Below are positions 42,670 through 51,637 of a stretch of DNA of 64,000 bases, piece after piece. The stretch's first letter is position 1; each line of letters opens with the position of its first letter. This DNA is from Vibrio algarum (lineage in GTDB: Bacteria > Pseudomonadota > Gammaproteobacteria > Enterobacterales > Vibrionaceae), in assembly GCF_028204155.1 (NCBI RefSeq), contig NZ_JAQLOI010000001.1, forward strand, positions 1,488,001 to 1,552,000. Direction: 5' to 3'. A model generated the notes under the pieces. The model did not search any database, was not told where the DNA came from, and saw only the letters and a list, made by a program, of their open reading frames with translations. A program made the position numbers and the translations under genes.

Positions 42670-43965
42670 ATGCCTCTAGTTTTGTTGGTTTGTTTACTCT
42701 TTTCAACCTCGGTATTTGCTGCTAATTCAGAGCAAGAGTGGGGGATAGCAGGTGTGATCCGTTCAGCGACGGTTCCCTTCATTAACGAACATGGTGATGA
42801 CTATGTTAACTCTTTTGTCCCTATGCTTTTTTTCCAAGGGGAAACCTTTTATCTAGATGGATTAGAAGGTGGAGCAAAACTCTATACGCACCCTGAATTA
42901 GATTACAATGTTTTTGCCTTATTGCGATCTCGATTTGTCGACATACCTCGATTTTTACAAAATGAAGCCGGAGGAGACAGTGCGGACTTTGGCTTTCAAG
43001 TACAGGTGCCAACGAATGACCACTGGGATATTGAAGTGGAATTAATGAGTGATAGTGATTATTACCTTCATTCGAACCTAGTGTTTTCAGGTGATTATAC
43101 ATTTGGTGATTGGCAATTAGAGCCTCAAATTACGTTTAGATTAAAAAGCCAGGAATTCAATTCTCAATACTATGCTTTTGAGTCAGTAACCGGAGAGTCG
43201 ATTAATGGTGGTTTAGACGTAACAGCAACAGTAAGGGGGAAGTACCATGTTGTTTCTAATCTCTATTTATTGGGTAGCGTAGGTGCAACGTATCTAGATA
43301 GTAGCGCATACGATGCGGCTGTTATCGATGAACGATGGCAAGGCGAAGTATATGCGGGTATTGCCTTTTTTAATGATAAAAACACACCAAAGCGTGAGTC
43401 ACTTTCCATCTCTCCTTATCTCAGACTTGCGTATGGATGGGCGACGCCGTCTAACATGGGAGACATTCTCTTCGGCTTCGAGAGTGAAAAAGATGAAAAT
43501 GAAGGGACGTTGAGTTCTATTTTTTACGGTTATCCGTTAACCGATGAATTGTTTGGGCTCGATTTTGATATCTACCTAACACCCGGCCTAGTGCATCACT
43601 GGACAACGGATGCTCAAGGTGCGAGTACAGAATATGTAGTGGCAATCAAAGCATATTACACGTTAGATTGGCCAACAAAATGGCGTATTGGTGTTGCGGA
43701 AGGACTTTCATACATCGATAGAATTACTTATGTGGAAGGAAAAAGCATGACATATAAAGGCTATGAACCAAGCCAGCTTCTTAATTATTTGGATGTTTCG
43801 TTTGATGTGAACCTTGGAGATCTTTTCAGCAAAAGAGATTGGAATAATCTGTGGTTAGGGTATTCGCTGCATCATCGCTCAGCAATATTTGAATCTTCTT
43901 CTCAGTTTGGTCGAATCAAGGGTGGCAGCAACTACAATACGGTTTATTTACAAGTCGATTTCTAA
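42670..43965 (+). CDS. Outer-membrane beta-barrel protein, MipA/OmpV-like
   Basis: The start at 42670 gives a clean signal peptide (PLVLLVCLLFSTSVFAA), with GGG six bases upstream; the open frame extends to 42466 but that part does not look like a signal. The mature 414 residues are rich in alternating aromatic/polar beta strands (YLDGLEGGAKLYTH, LYLLGSVGATYLD) and end in a barrel-type terminal strand with phenylalanine (GGSNYNTVYLQVDF). The ending GGSNYNTVYLQ resembles MipA/OmpV proteins, but the length is well above the usual ~250, so the family assignment is tentative. Confidence 0.7.
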   Translation: MPLVLLVCLLFSTSVFAANSEQEWGIAGVIRSATVPFINEHGDDYVNSFVPMLFFQGETFYLDGLEGGAKLYTHPELDYNVFALLRSRFVDIPRFLQNEAGGDSADFGFQVQVPTNDHWDIEVELMSDSDYYLHSNLVFSGDYTFGDWQLEPQITFRLKSQEFNSQYYAFESVTGESINGGLDVTATVRGKYHVVSNLYLLGSVGATYLDSSAYDAAVIDERWQGEVYAGIAFFNDKNTPKRESLSISPYLRLAYGWATPSNMGDILFGFESEKDENEGTLSSIFYGYPLTDELFGLDFDIYLTPGLVHHWTTDAQGASTEYVVAIKAYYTLDWPTKWRIGVAEGLSYIDRITYVEGKSMTYKGYEPSQLLNYLDVSFDVNLGDLFSKRDWNNLWLGYSLHHRSAIFESSSQFGRIKGGSNYNTVYLQVDF

Positions 43966-44165
43966 TCTTAAACCTTTTATTGGTTTGTCGTGACCACCCG
44001 ATTGTAAGGTAGCGGTAAACCTGTCTGTGTGAATTCAAATATATTGAAGTGGAACGTCAATATATTGCGTTATTCAATCTTGTATAACAAAACTATACTG
44101 CTTCTATAGGTTTTATAGCTAGCGATGCGAAAAGGCAGCCTTGCTACATCTTGACGAGGTATTCG

Positions 44166-44861
44166 ATGATCACACTCAGACAGTCACAAGACAGAGGTAA
44201 CGCTAATCATGGTTGGCTCGACACTAAGCATTCCTTCTCTTTTGCGAACTATTACGACCCCCAACATATGGGGTTTTCAGCGCTCAGAGTTATTAATGAT
44301 GACCGAATAAAACCTAACTCAGGTTTTGATACTCATGGTCACCGAGATATGGAAATTATTACATTTGTGCTCAGTGGTTCTATTCAACACAAGGATAGTG
44401 AAGGCAATGTTAAGGTTCTCACCGCTGGAGAGTTCCAATTAATGTCGGCTGGTAGCGGTATATACCACAGTGAATTTAATGCCTCTCAAACAGAGGAGTT
44501 ACAGTTACTACAAATTTGGATTGAACCCAATACCTTTGGCAACGAACCTGAGTATCAACAAAAATCTTTCGGCACGAATGCTGGGCTAACAGCTATTGCT
44601 TCACCAACAGGGCAAGAAGGCTCGTTTTCTATAAAACAAGATGCTTCCCTGTATCAACTGGTACTTGAACCAGGCTCTGAAATGAACGTTGAAATTGGGA
44701 TGGGCAGAAAAATGTATGTACATCATATTGCAGGAGAATTGTCAGTTGATAGCTATGCTCTTAGTCCAGGAGATGGTGCCAAGATAGAGTTGACCGACAA
44801 GGTAATGTTTTCAAATAACAGCACTACTAACGTGATAGCACTCGTGTTTGATCTGCCATAA
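44166..44861 (+). CDS. Pirin family protein (YhaK/YhhW-like)
   Basis: This 231-residue bicupin keeps all four pirin metal ligands at the standard positions: His57 and His59 (FDTHGHRDMEIIT), His101 and Glu103 (GIYHSEFN). Related proteins have quercetinase activity or act as redox sensors. The ATG at 44166 is preferred, with GAGG seven bases upstream; a TTG at 44151 is an alternative. It lies 49 bases upstream of yqjG and is probably co-transcribed; pirin and yqjG genes are also near neighbours in E. coli. Confidence 0.9.
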   Translation: MITLRQSQDRGNANHGWLDTKHSFSFANYYDPQHMGFSALRVINDDRIKPNSGFDTHGHRDMEIITFVLSGSIQHKDSEGNVKVLTAGEFQLMSAGSGIYHSEFNASQTEELQLLQIWIEPNTFGNEPEYQQKSFGTNAGLTAIASPTGQEGSFSIKQDASLYQLVLEPGSEMNVEIGMGRKMYVHHIAGELSVDSYALSPGDGAKIELTDKVMFSNNSTTNVIALVFDLP

Positions 44862-44910
44862 TTGGTTTAGTGTATTGATGAATATACAAAGTGTAGGTGA
44901 GGAGTAAGGT

Positions 44911-45885
44911 ATGGGATTACTTGTTGATGGTGTTTGGCATGACCAATGGTATGAAACCAAACAAAATAGCGGAAAATTTAAAAGAGAAGAAGCGCAACTA
45001 CGTAACTGGATTACTGAAAGCGGTTCTCCCGGTCCTACAGGCGAAGGCGGTTTTAAGGCAGAGTCTGGTCGATATCATCTATATGTCTCGCTTGCTTGTC
45101 CTTGGGCCCATCGTACCCTTATTTTAAGAGAAATTAAGGGGTTGAAGCCACATGTATCTGTTTCGGTTGTTAGTCCTGATATGCTAAGTAAAGGTTGGAC
45201 TTTTGATCTGGAAAATCACAGCACAGGTGATGAGCTGTTTAATTCGGATTATTTATATCAAGTTTATACTCGAAATAATCCAAACTATACCGGTCGAGTT
45301 ACCGTTCCTATCCTATGGGATAAAAAGTTGAATCGCATCGTTAGTAATGAATCATCTGAGATTGTTCGAATGTTAAATTCTGCTTTTAATACGTTGACAG
45401 GTAATTATATCGATTTCTATCCCTTAGAGAAACAGAATCAAATCGATGAAATAAATGAGCGAGTTTATCATTCGATCAATAATGGTGTTTATAAAGCGGG
45501 CTTTGCAACAACTCAGGAGGCATACCAAGAGGCTTATGAAGCGCTTTTTGGCGCACTAGATGAAATAGAAAACCTTTTGGGCCAGCAGCGTTACTTGGTA
45601 GGGAATGAAATTACTGAGGCAGATTGGCGTTTGTTTACTACCCTAATACGTTTTGACTGTGTCTATTTTGGTCATTTCAAGTGCAATAGACAGCAAATAG
45701 AACAGTATCCGAATCTATCTCATTACGTAAGAGACTTATACCAATACAAAGGTGTTGCGCATACCGTCGATTTTTATCATATCAAACGTCATTATTATTA
45801 TAGCCACACAATGATCAATCCGACTCAAGTAGTACCGCAAGGGCCTGAATTGAATTACATGCTTCCGCATTCGCGAGCTCAATAG
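44911..45885 (+). CDS. yqjG: Glutathionyl-hydroquinone reductase YqjG
   Basis: This xi-class glutathione transferase reduces glutathionyl-hydroquinones. The 324-residue protein has the nucleophilic Cys63 in LACPWAHRTLI, as in E. coli, the thioredoxin-fold loop VPILWDKKLNRIVSNESSEI and the C-terminal helical domain with EADWRLFTTLIRFD. It is cytoplasmic. It follows a pirin gene, so the pair may handle quinone or flavonoid-type redox stress (inference). Confidence 0.94.
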   Translation: MGLLVDGVWHDQWYETKQNSGKFKREEAQLRNWITESGSPGPTGEGGFKAESGRYHLYVSLACPWAHRTLILREIKGLKPHVSVSVVSPDMLSKGWTFDLENHSTGDELFNSDYLYQVYTRNNPNYTGRVTVPILWDKKLNRIVSNESSEIVRMLNSAFNTLTGNYIDFYPLEKQNQIDEINERVYHSINNGVYKAGFATTQEAYQEAYEALFGALDEIENLLGQQRYLVGNEITEADWRLFTTLIRFDCVYFGHFKCNRQQIEQYPNLSHYVRDLYQYKGVAHTVDFYHIKRHYYYSHTMINPTQVVPQGPELNYMLPHSRAQ

Positions 45886-46098
45886 ATAGCGGAATCAAGC
45901 GCACACTATTTTTATAAATGATTATAAAAATAGCAATTTTTAACAAGGATGTCGGCCTACAGGTTACTATTTGAATAATAAAGAAAATAGTGAGCATTTA
46001 GATTTTTTGACGTTGTTTTAGCACGATCATCGCGATTAGTTTCATACAATGATCCGATTCAAAGGCCTTACTGGCTAAATTTTCGAATTGGAGTATCT

Positions 46099-47658
46099 AT
46101 GAATAACCAGGCTGTAAAAGTCGCAAAGGAAGCGCAGCCGACAGGTATGGATCGATTTCTCAATTTTATTGAGCGTACTGGTAACAAAATACCAGATCCG
46201 GCCATCTTGTTTTTTTGGGCATTAATTACAGTTTGGGTTTGTTCTGCCATCCTTGCTAACGTTTCTTTTGATTTGGTTAACCCGAGAACAGGTGAAGCAC
46301 TTCAGGTGACCAACCTACTTACTGGGGAATCATTAGCGCATTTTTTGGCTAATATGGTGACGACGTTTACCAGTTTCGCCCCGCTGGGTATTGTATTGGT
46401 GGCGATGTTAGGTGTAGGCGTTGCAGACTCTTCCGGCTTTATTACTACTGGCTTGAAGAAGATGTTGAACTTCACTCCAGCCAAACTACTGACACCTATG
46501 TTGATTTTGGTGGCCATAGTGTCACACACTGCAGCAGACGCGGGTTATGTATTGGTTATCCCGTTAGGGGGCATAATCTTCCATGCCGCTGGCCGACATC
46601 CGTTAGCTGGTATTGCTGCTGCATTTGCGGGTGTGTCAGGCGGTTTCTCCGCTAACTTTATACCTTCTGGTATTGACCCATTGTTGGCAGGTTTTACTCA
46701 AACTTCAGCGCAAGTACTTGATGCAAGTTACCTAGTTAACCCATTAGCGAATATCTTCTTTACGGGTTTATCTTCCGTTCTGATTGTTGGTATTGGTTGG
46801 TACGTTACGGAAAAAATCATTGAACCAAGATTGACGTCTACGAAAGTAGATGAAGATGCAGAAGAGGCTCCTGATCTTGCGTCATTTTCTGTGACAGAAT
46901 CTCGTGCATTTAAATGGGCTGGATGGGCGATGGTTGCAGGAATCGCCTTGCTTGTTTTTGCTATTCTTCCAGAAAATTCAGCATTAAGATCACCTGACGG
47001 TGAGATTACGTCTTTTTCTGCACCACTAATGAAATCGATTGTGCCACTGATTTTCATTTTATTTGTCATACCAGGGATTGTATACGGGCGAGTTGCAGGA
47101 ACATTTAAAAGTAGCAATGATGTAATTAAGGCTATGTCAGACACCATGGGTACTATGGGTGCATACATTGTAATGTCATTTTTCTGTGCCCAGTTTTTAG
47201 CTGCATTTGGTCAATCAAATATCGGCACCATGCTGGCACTATATGGCGCAGAAGGGCTAAAAGCGTTGAACTTGCCTGGACAGGCTACGATTGTCGGTAT
47301 GATATTACTTACCGCGTTAGTTAACCTCCTAGTCGGTTCTGCTTCAGCTAAATGGGCATTAATTGGTCCAGTGCTTGTCCCTATGTTGATGGCGGTAGGT
47401 ATTGCACCAGAGTTATCCCAAGCGGCTTATCGTGTAGGTGATTCAGTGTCGAATATTATCTCTCCACTTATGGTTTTCTTCCCGTTAGTTGTTGTGTATT
47501 GCCAGCGCTATGTTAAATCGACAGGTATCGGAACCTTAGCGTCTTTGATGATGCCATATTCAATAGCCATGTTGATTGGTTGGACAATTTTCTTACTGGC
47601 TTATTGGGCCTTAGGTATCCCACTGGGTATTCAGGCTCCTTATACTTATTCCATGTAA
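46099..47658 (+). CDS. AbgT family transporter
   Basis: The 519-residue inner-membrane protein has about eleven hydrophobic segments and the AbgT signatures NKIPDPAILFFWAL near the N terminus, SHTAADAGYVLVIPLGG and GSASAKWALIGPVLVPML. Members include AbgT (p-aminobenzoyl-glutamate uptake) and MtrF/YdaH (sulfonamide or p-aminobenzoate export). No amidohydrolase (abgAB) gene is adjacent, so the export-type role is as likely as import. GGAG precedes the ATG. It stands alone with its own terminator. Confidence 0.92.
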   Translation: MNNQAVKVAKEAQPTGMDRFLNFIERTGNKIPDPAILFFWALITVWVCSAILANVSFDLVNPRTGEALQVTNLLTGESLAHFLANMVTTFTSFAPLGIVLVAMLGVGVADSSGFITTGLKKMLNFTPAKLLTPMLILVAIVSHTAADAGYVLVIPLGGIIFHAAGRHPLAGIAAAFAGVSGGFSANFIPSGIDPLLAGFTQTSAQVLDASYLVNPLANIFFTGLSSVLIVGIGWYVTEKIIEPRLTSTKVDEDAEEAPDLASFSVTESRAFKWAGWAMVAGIALLVFAILPENSALRSPDGEITSFSAPLMKSIVPLIFILFVIPGIVYGRVAGTFKSSNDVIKAMSDTMGTMGAYIVMSFFCAQFLAAFGQSNIGTMLALYGAEGLKALNLPGQATIVGMILLTALVNLLVGSASAKWALIGPVLVPMLMAVGIAPELSQAAYRVGDSVSNIISPLMVFFPLVVVYCQRYVKSTGIGTLASLMMPYSIAMLIGWTIFLLAYWALGIPLGIQAPYTYSM

Positions 47659-47710
47659 GAAGCTGTTTCTATGGTCATACGGGATCTCTGATTTCGGGAA
47701 AGTAGATAAT

Positions 47711-47746
47711 AAAAAACCAGTAGATGCTTGTTCTACTGGTTTTTTT
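47711..47746 (+). terminator. Rho-independent terminator after the AbgT gene
   Basis: Arms AAAAACCAGTAGA and TCTACTGGTTTTT pair around a short loop and end in TTTTTT. Confidence 0.9.
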
Positions 47747-47753
47747 GTTCGAA

Positions 47754-47806
47754 AAACCGAATACTGACATTATGTGATCATATTACATAATGTCAGTATT
47801 CGGTTT
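47754..47806 (-). terminator. Very long perfect hairpin, likely terminator of the minus-strand lipoprotein
   Basis: Two perfect 22-base arms (starting AAACCGAATACTG on the left, ending CAGTATTCGGTTT on the right) flank a 9-base loop. On the minus strand the right side is followed by TT, then CGAAC, giving a modest U-tract. It lies 11 bases past the stop of the lipoprotein gene. The loop with its flanks reads TGTGA TCATAT TACA, close to a CRP site, but the location between converging genes argues against that role. Confidence 0.65.
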
Positions 47807-47816
47807 AAGTGTCTCG

Positions 47817-48257
47817 CTAGGTGCGAGTAGAAGCAACTGGTACCGTAGCGATAACATTGTCACCGCATGAGATAATGACTTGTTTCATAGCAGGTACTAA
47901 TGTCTCTAATGTATACTCGATTTTAGTTGGTGAAATAACCTGTATTGAAGCGCCTTCACTGTTGTTTTCCGTTGTTAATTTTAAACGTAGGCTTGGAGGA
48001 TTAGCTCGGTCCATTGGACCTTGTTTCCACATTACTTGATAAGCCGGTGAGGGTAGGTCAACTTCGCCACTTACGCTTAACTTGTATTTTTCGTCAGTAC
48101 CTTCTAGTGAAGCAATACTCGCTTGCCAATCTCTTGTGTCGTAGATAGAGCACTCTTCAGTTTTTTGGGTGGTAGGAGCGTCTGAAACACTTTCAGCGTT
48201 CATATTCTGGCAACCAGCAAGGGCAATTATTGCCGCAGTCGTTAATATGTTTTTCAT
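47817..48257 (-). CDS. Small lipoprotein of unknown function
   Basis: The start at 48257 (AAGGAG six bases upstream) gives 146 residues with a signal sequence and lipobox LAGC (Cys16), followed by Gln at +2, compatible with outer-membrane sorting. The mature part has two well-separated cysteines (ECSIYDTRDW and IISCGDNVIATV) and beta-rich sequence. I do not recognise the family. An in-frame start at 48278 is less well supported. It converges with the AbgT gene. Confidence 0.75.
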   Translation of the reverse strand: MKNILTTAAIIALAGCQNMNAESVSDAPTTQKTEECSIYDTRDWQASIASLEGTDEKYKLSVSGEVDLPSPAYQVMWKQGPMDRANPPSLRLKLTTENNSEGASIQVISPTKIEYTLETLVPAMKQVIISCGDNVIATVPVASTRT

Positions 48258-48454
48258 TGTTCTCCTTGAAATAAACACTTAAGTTTTTTGAACTCTAAAG
48301 TGTTAATACTAGTACGTTATCTCAGATAAGTTGACTTCATTTATCTACATTTTTTGTTATGGTATAGCTAAGATAGCGAAACGTAAATCCTAATGTGAAT
48401 ATCTAATGCTTGGTGGGCACTGTATTCAATTTATGTATATGGAGATTCAAATAA

Positions 48455-49303
48455 ATGAAATCATTAGAGATGCCTACTAGTGTCGTTGATGTTGATTGGC
48501 TGCAAAGAAACTTCAACCAACCCGATTTACTCGTGCTAGATGCGAGTTGGTTCATGCCAGGTATAGAGAGGAATGGACAATCGGAATGGCAGCTAGAACG
48601 CATACCCGGAGCTGTATATTTCGATTTTGACACTTTGATTTGTGATATGGAATCGGATTTGCCCCACATGATGCCAACCGCAGACTACTTTTCAAAGCAG
48701 GTAGGATTACTTGGTATTGCAAACGATAGAAAAATCGTTGTTTATGACAGCCACGGGCTGTTCTCTGCGCCACGAGTTTGGTGGATGTTTAAAGCGATGG
48801 GACACAAAGATGTGGCGGTTTTAAATGGCGGGCTACCCGCCTGGAAAGCGGCAAATGCACCGATAGAAAATAGTGAACCATTGCCTCTACCTGTTTGTCA
48901 TTATCAAGCGAAAGAGTGTCCAGAGTGGTTGATAGATATTGATACGCTTCATACTAAGACACATCTTCCAGAGGTGGCGATCATTGACGCTCGACCGGCA
49001 GAACGATTCCATGGACAACAAGCCGAACCAAGGGAAAACGTGAGAAGTGGGCATATTCCAAGTTCAAAAAATCTTCCGTTCCCTAGCTTGATAGAAAATG
49101 GTCATTTAAAACCAGTTGAAGATCTTAAAAGGATGTTTGCAGAAATCTGTGATGATTCCCAGTCTCTTATTTTTAGTTGTGGTTCTGGGGTTACGGCGTG
49201 TGTCCTCGCTTTAGCGGCAAATCATTGCGCTAAAGATAATTTGTCTGTGTATGATGGTTCTTGGACTGAATGGGGATCTCGCCACGATTTCCCAATCGAA
49301 TAA
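48455..49303 (+). CDS. sseA: 3-mercaptopyruvate sulfurtransferase SseA
   Basis: This two-domain rhodanese transfers sulfur from 3-mercaptopyruvate to thiol acceptors or cyanide. The 282-residue protein has VVDVDWLQRNFNQPDLLVLDAS at the N terminus and the active-site loop SCGSGVTACVLAL with Cys242. The CGSGVT loop, rather than CRKGVT, marks a mercaptopyruvate-type enzyme. There is no signal peptide. It stands alone. Confidence 0.94.
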   Translation: MKSLEMPTSVVDVDWLQRNFNQPDLLVLDASWFMPGIERNGQSEWQLERIPGAVYFDFDTLICDMESDLPHMMPTADYFSKQVGLLGIANDRKIVVYDSHGLFSAPRVWWMFKAMGHKDVAVLNGGLPAWKAANAPIENSEPLPLPVCHYQAKECPEWLIDIDTLHTKTHLPEVAIIDARPAERFHGQQAEPRENVRSGHIPSSKNLPFPSLIENGHLKPVEDLKRMFAEICDDSQSLIFSCGSGVTACVLALAANHCAKDNLSVYDGSWTEWGSRHDFPIE

Positions 49304-49325
49304 TAACCTTGAATTTAGATTTGTT

Positions 49326-49370
49326 ACCCTCTCTATTTTTTTCTAGATTGAGTCAGAGAATAGAGAGGGT
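49326..49370. terminator. Hairpin between convergent sseA and msrAB
   Basis: ACCCTCTCTATT and AATAGAGAGGGT are perfectly complementary around a 21-base loop. Neither side has a classical T-run after the stem, so it may act as a bidirectional mRNA 3' end rather than a strong intrinsic terminator. Confidence 0.45.
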
Positions 49371-49379
49371 GAGGTTGGT

Positions 49380-50522
49380 TTATACATCAAATAGATATAG
49401 ATATTCTTCGTAACCTTGCTCGGCCATCGCCTCTACTGGTACAAATCTCATTGATGCAGAATTCATGCAGTACCTAAGCCCTGTAGGTGCTGGGCCATCT
49501 TTAAATACGTGACCTAGATGAGAATCACCAAATCGACTTCTTACTTCGGTTCTTGGATAAATCAATTTGAAATCAGTGGTAGTGACAACGTAACTATCAG
49601 ATAGTGGTTTGGTGAAGCTTGGCCAACCAGTACCGGATTTATATTTATCTGTCGAAGAAAATAGCGGTTCACCTGTCACGATATCTACATATATGCCTTC
49701 TTGTTTGTTGTCCCAATAAGGGTTATCAAATGGGCGTTCAGTGGCGTCGTTTTGGGTCACGTCATACTGAAGTGAAGTTAAGTTTTTACGTATTTCGGCG
49801 TCTGAAGGTTTGCTGTATTGTTTTACATTCGCGGCCTGTTTTTTTCCATCAATAAGCTGACGTAAAGTCACTGGGTTCTCTTGTCTATCTTCGCCAAATT
49901 GCTTATCTAGGTACTGATCTCGACCAGAAGCATAGCGATAGTAGTTGTAACGAACCTTACTCTTTTTGTAATAATCTTGGTGGTACTCTTCTGCGGGGAA
50001 AAACACAGTGTATTCAATTAGTTCGGTAGCGATAGGTTTTGAATATATTTCAGCTTTGTCTACTTCGTTAATAAACTGCTCTGCCACCGCTTTTTGCTCT
50101 GGCGTATGGTAAAAAATAGCGGGTCGATATTGAGGTCCACGATCGACAAACGACCCTTGGTTATCGGTTGGGTCCATATGTCTAAATAGGTGGTCGATGA
50201 TTTGTTCATAACTCAAGATATCGGCATCGTAAGTAACTTGAATAACCTCGATATGACCGGATTTACCTGAAGAAACTTGTTTATAGGTAGGATTTTCCTG
50301 ATGCCCACCTGCGTAGCCTGAAACAACGTCCGTTACCCCGTCAAGCTTTTCAAAATCAGATTCTGTACACCAAAAACAACCACCGGCAAGTGTGGCTATT
50401 TGGCTGTTCTTGGCCATTGGTTTATTGCTTTCCGCATTGGCCGAATTTTCCGGCATCATAATCAGCACAAGAGCTGGCAGTATCATTGCGAAAGATAGCA
50501 ACCACTTTGATAATCGCTTCAT
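49380..50522 (-). CDS. msrAB: Exported fused methionine sulfoxide reductase MsrA/MsrB
   Basis: The 380-residue protein has an N-terminal signal/anchor (WLLSFAMILPALVLIMM, cleavage possibly after NANA), then an MsrA domain with GGCFWC (Cys49 nucleophile) and the pattern GYAGGHQENPTYKQV. A MsrB domain at about residues 240-380 has GTGWPSF, HLGHVF and the catalytic Cys352 in RYCMNSASMRF. It repairs both S- and R-methionine sulfoxides in envelope proteins. The MsrB half lacks the CxxC zinc pairs. It faces sseA. Confidence 0.94.
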   Translation of the reverse strand: MKRLSKWLLSFAMILPALVLIMMPENSANAESNKPMAKNSQIATLAGGCFWCTESDFEKLDGVTDVVSGYAGGHQENPTYKQVSSGKSGHIEVIQVTYDADILSYEQIIDHLFRHMDPTDNQGSFVDRGPQYRPAIFYHTPEQKAVAEQFINEVDKAEIYSKPIATELIEYTVFFPAEEYHQDYYKKSKVRYNYYRYASGRDQYLDKQFGEDRQENPVTLRQLIDGKKQAANVKQYSKPSDAEIRKNLTSLQYDVTQNDATERPFDNPYWDNKQEGIYVDIVTGEPLFSSTDKYKSGTGWPSFTKPLSDSYVVTTTDFKLIYPRTEVRSRFGDSHLGHVFKDGPAPTGLRYCMNSASMRFVPVEAMAEQGYEEYLYLFDV

Positions 50523-50671
50523 GTCTTTCCCTTTAGGTTTTCATTGAGTTTATGTAGAGATATAGAAAGGGTAAAGGGAGAATTTCTTTCAAAGAAAATG
50601 GATTTTATTGTTGAGAGTAGGAATAGTGTCGGAGCGGCAAATCCAATAGAGCTTGGTAGCAAGTAAAGAAG

Positions 50672-50710
50672 AATGGCTTAATCATAGGGTTACCTAGATA
50701 AAGCCATTCA
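50672..50710 (-). terminator. Possible terminator of psuK-psuG
   Basis: GAATGGCTT and AAGCCATTC are complementary around a 21-base loop, and the minus-strand continuation TTCTTTACTT is T-rich. The long loop makes it a moderate candidate. Confidence 0.45.
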
Positions 50711-50719
50711 AATTATGGA

Positions 50720-51637
50720 TTAAAGCTGGCTATATTTAATAGCGATTTGAGCACCTAAACGAGCGTTGTTCAGTACCAGTTGGATATTTGAATCTAAGCT
50801 GTTTCCTCCGGTCAGTTCGCATACGCGAGCAAGCAAGAATGGTGTAGATTCTTTACCAAAAATACCTTGTTCATCAGCTTCGGCAAGTGCTGTGTCAACA
50901 GCGTTGGTGATAGCTTTAGTTGGCATTGCATATTCAACCGGTATTGGGTTGGCGATAACAGCCCCACCATTTAAGTTCATCTCCCATTTCGCTTTCAACG
51001 CTAATGCAATTTGATCGGGAGTATCGAGTCGGTAATCAATACTATGCTCACTCTCACGAGTGTAAAATGCCGGAAGGCTGTCAGTTTGATAACCGATAAC
51101 TGGCACACCTTGAGTCTCAAGGTATTCACGTGTAAGGGCAAGGTCAAGAATTGATTTTGCACCAGCACAAATAACAGCAACGTCGGTGTTTGCTAATTCT
51201 TGTAAATCCGCAGAGATATCCATGGTTTGCTGAGCGCCGCGGTGAACACCACCAATACCACCAGTTGCAAAAATTTTAATACCAGCCATATTTGCCAGAA
51301 TCATAGTTGCGGCAACCGTTGTTGCGCCATCTTTTTTCCCAGCGACGACAAATGGGATATCACGGCGACTCACTTTAGTGACGGCTGGTCCCGCTTTGCC
51401 TAAATATGTTATCTGCTCTTCGGTAAGACCTACCTTTAGGCGACCTTCAATAATAGCGATAGTTGCAGGAACAGCACCTTGTTCACGAATAGTGTTCTCA
51501 ACCAGTAGTGCCGTTTCAACGTTACGAGGAAATGGCATGCCATGAGATATGATCGTTGATTCTAGGGCAACAACAGGTTGATTGTTGGCTAGCGCTTGTG
51601 CAACTTCTGGTTGGATATCAAGGTATTTCTCTAACAT
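50720..51637 (-). CDS. psuG: Pseudouridine-5'-phosphate glycosidase PsuG
   Basis: PsuG cleaves pseudouridine 5'-phosphate to uracil and ribose 5-phosphate, the second step of pseudouridine salvage. The 305-residue protein has the family motifs VALESTIISHGMPFPRN (residues 24-40), TIAIIEGRLKVGL, ATGGIGGVHRGAQQTMDIS with the metal/catalytic region, and GAKSILDLALTREYLETQGV. It starts inside the end of the kinase gene (7-base overlap), so the two are translationally coupled. Confidence 0.94.
   Translation of the reverse strand: MLEKYLDIQPEVAQALANNQPVVALESTIISHGMPFPRNVETALLVENTIREQGAVPATIAIIEGRLKVGLTEEQITYLGKAGPAVTKVSRRDIPFVVAGKKDGATTVAATMILANMAGIKIFATGGIGGVHRGAQQTMDISADLQELANTDVAVICAGAKSILDLALTREYLETQGVPVIGYQTDSLPAFYTRESEHSIDYRLDTPDQIALALKAKWEMNLNGGAVIANPIPVEYAMPTKAITNAVDTALAEADEQGIFGKESTPFLLARVCELTGGNSLDSNIQLVLNNARLGAQIAIKYSQL

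Noticed and set aside
47773..47787. CRP-like site TGTGA-N6-TACA in the hairpin loop
   Set aside because: It lies between the 3' ends of two convergent genes, where activation of a promoter makes no sense.
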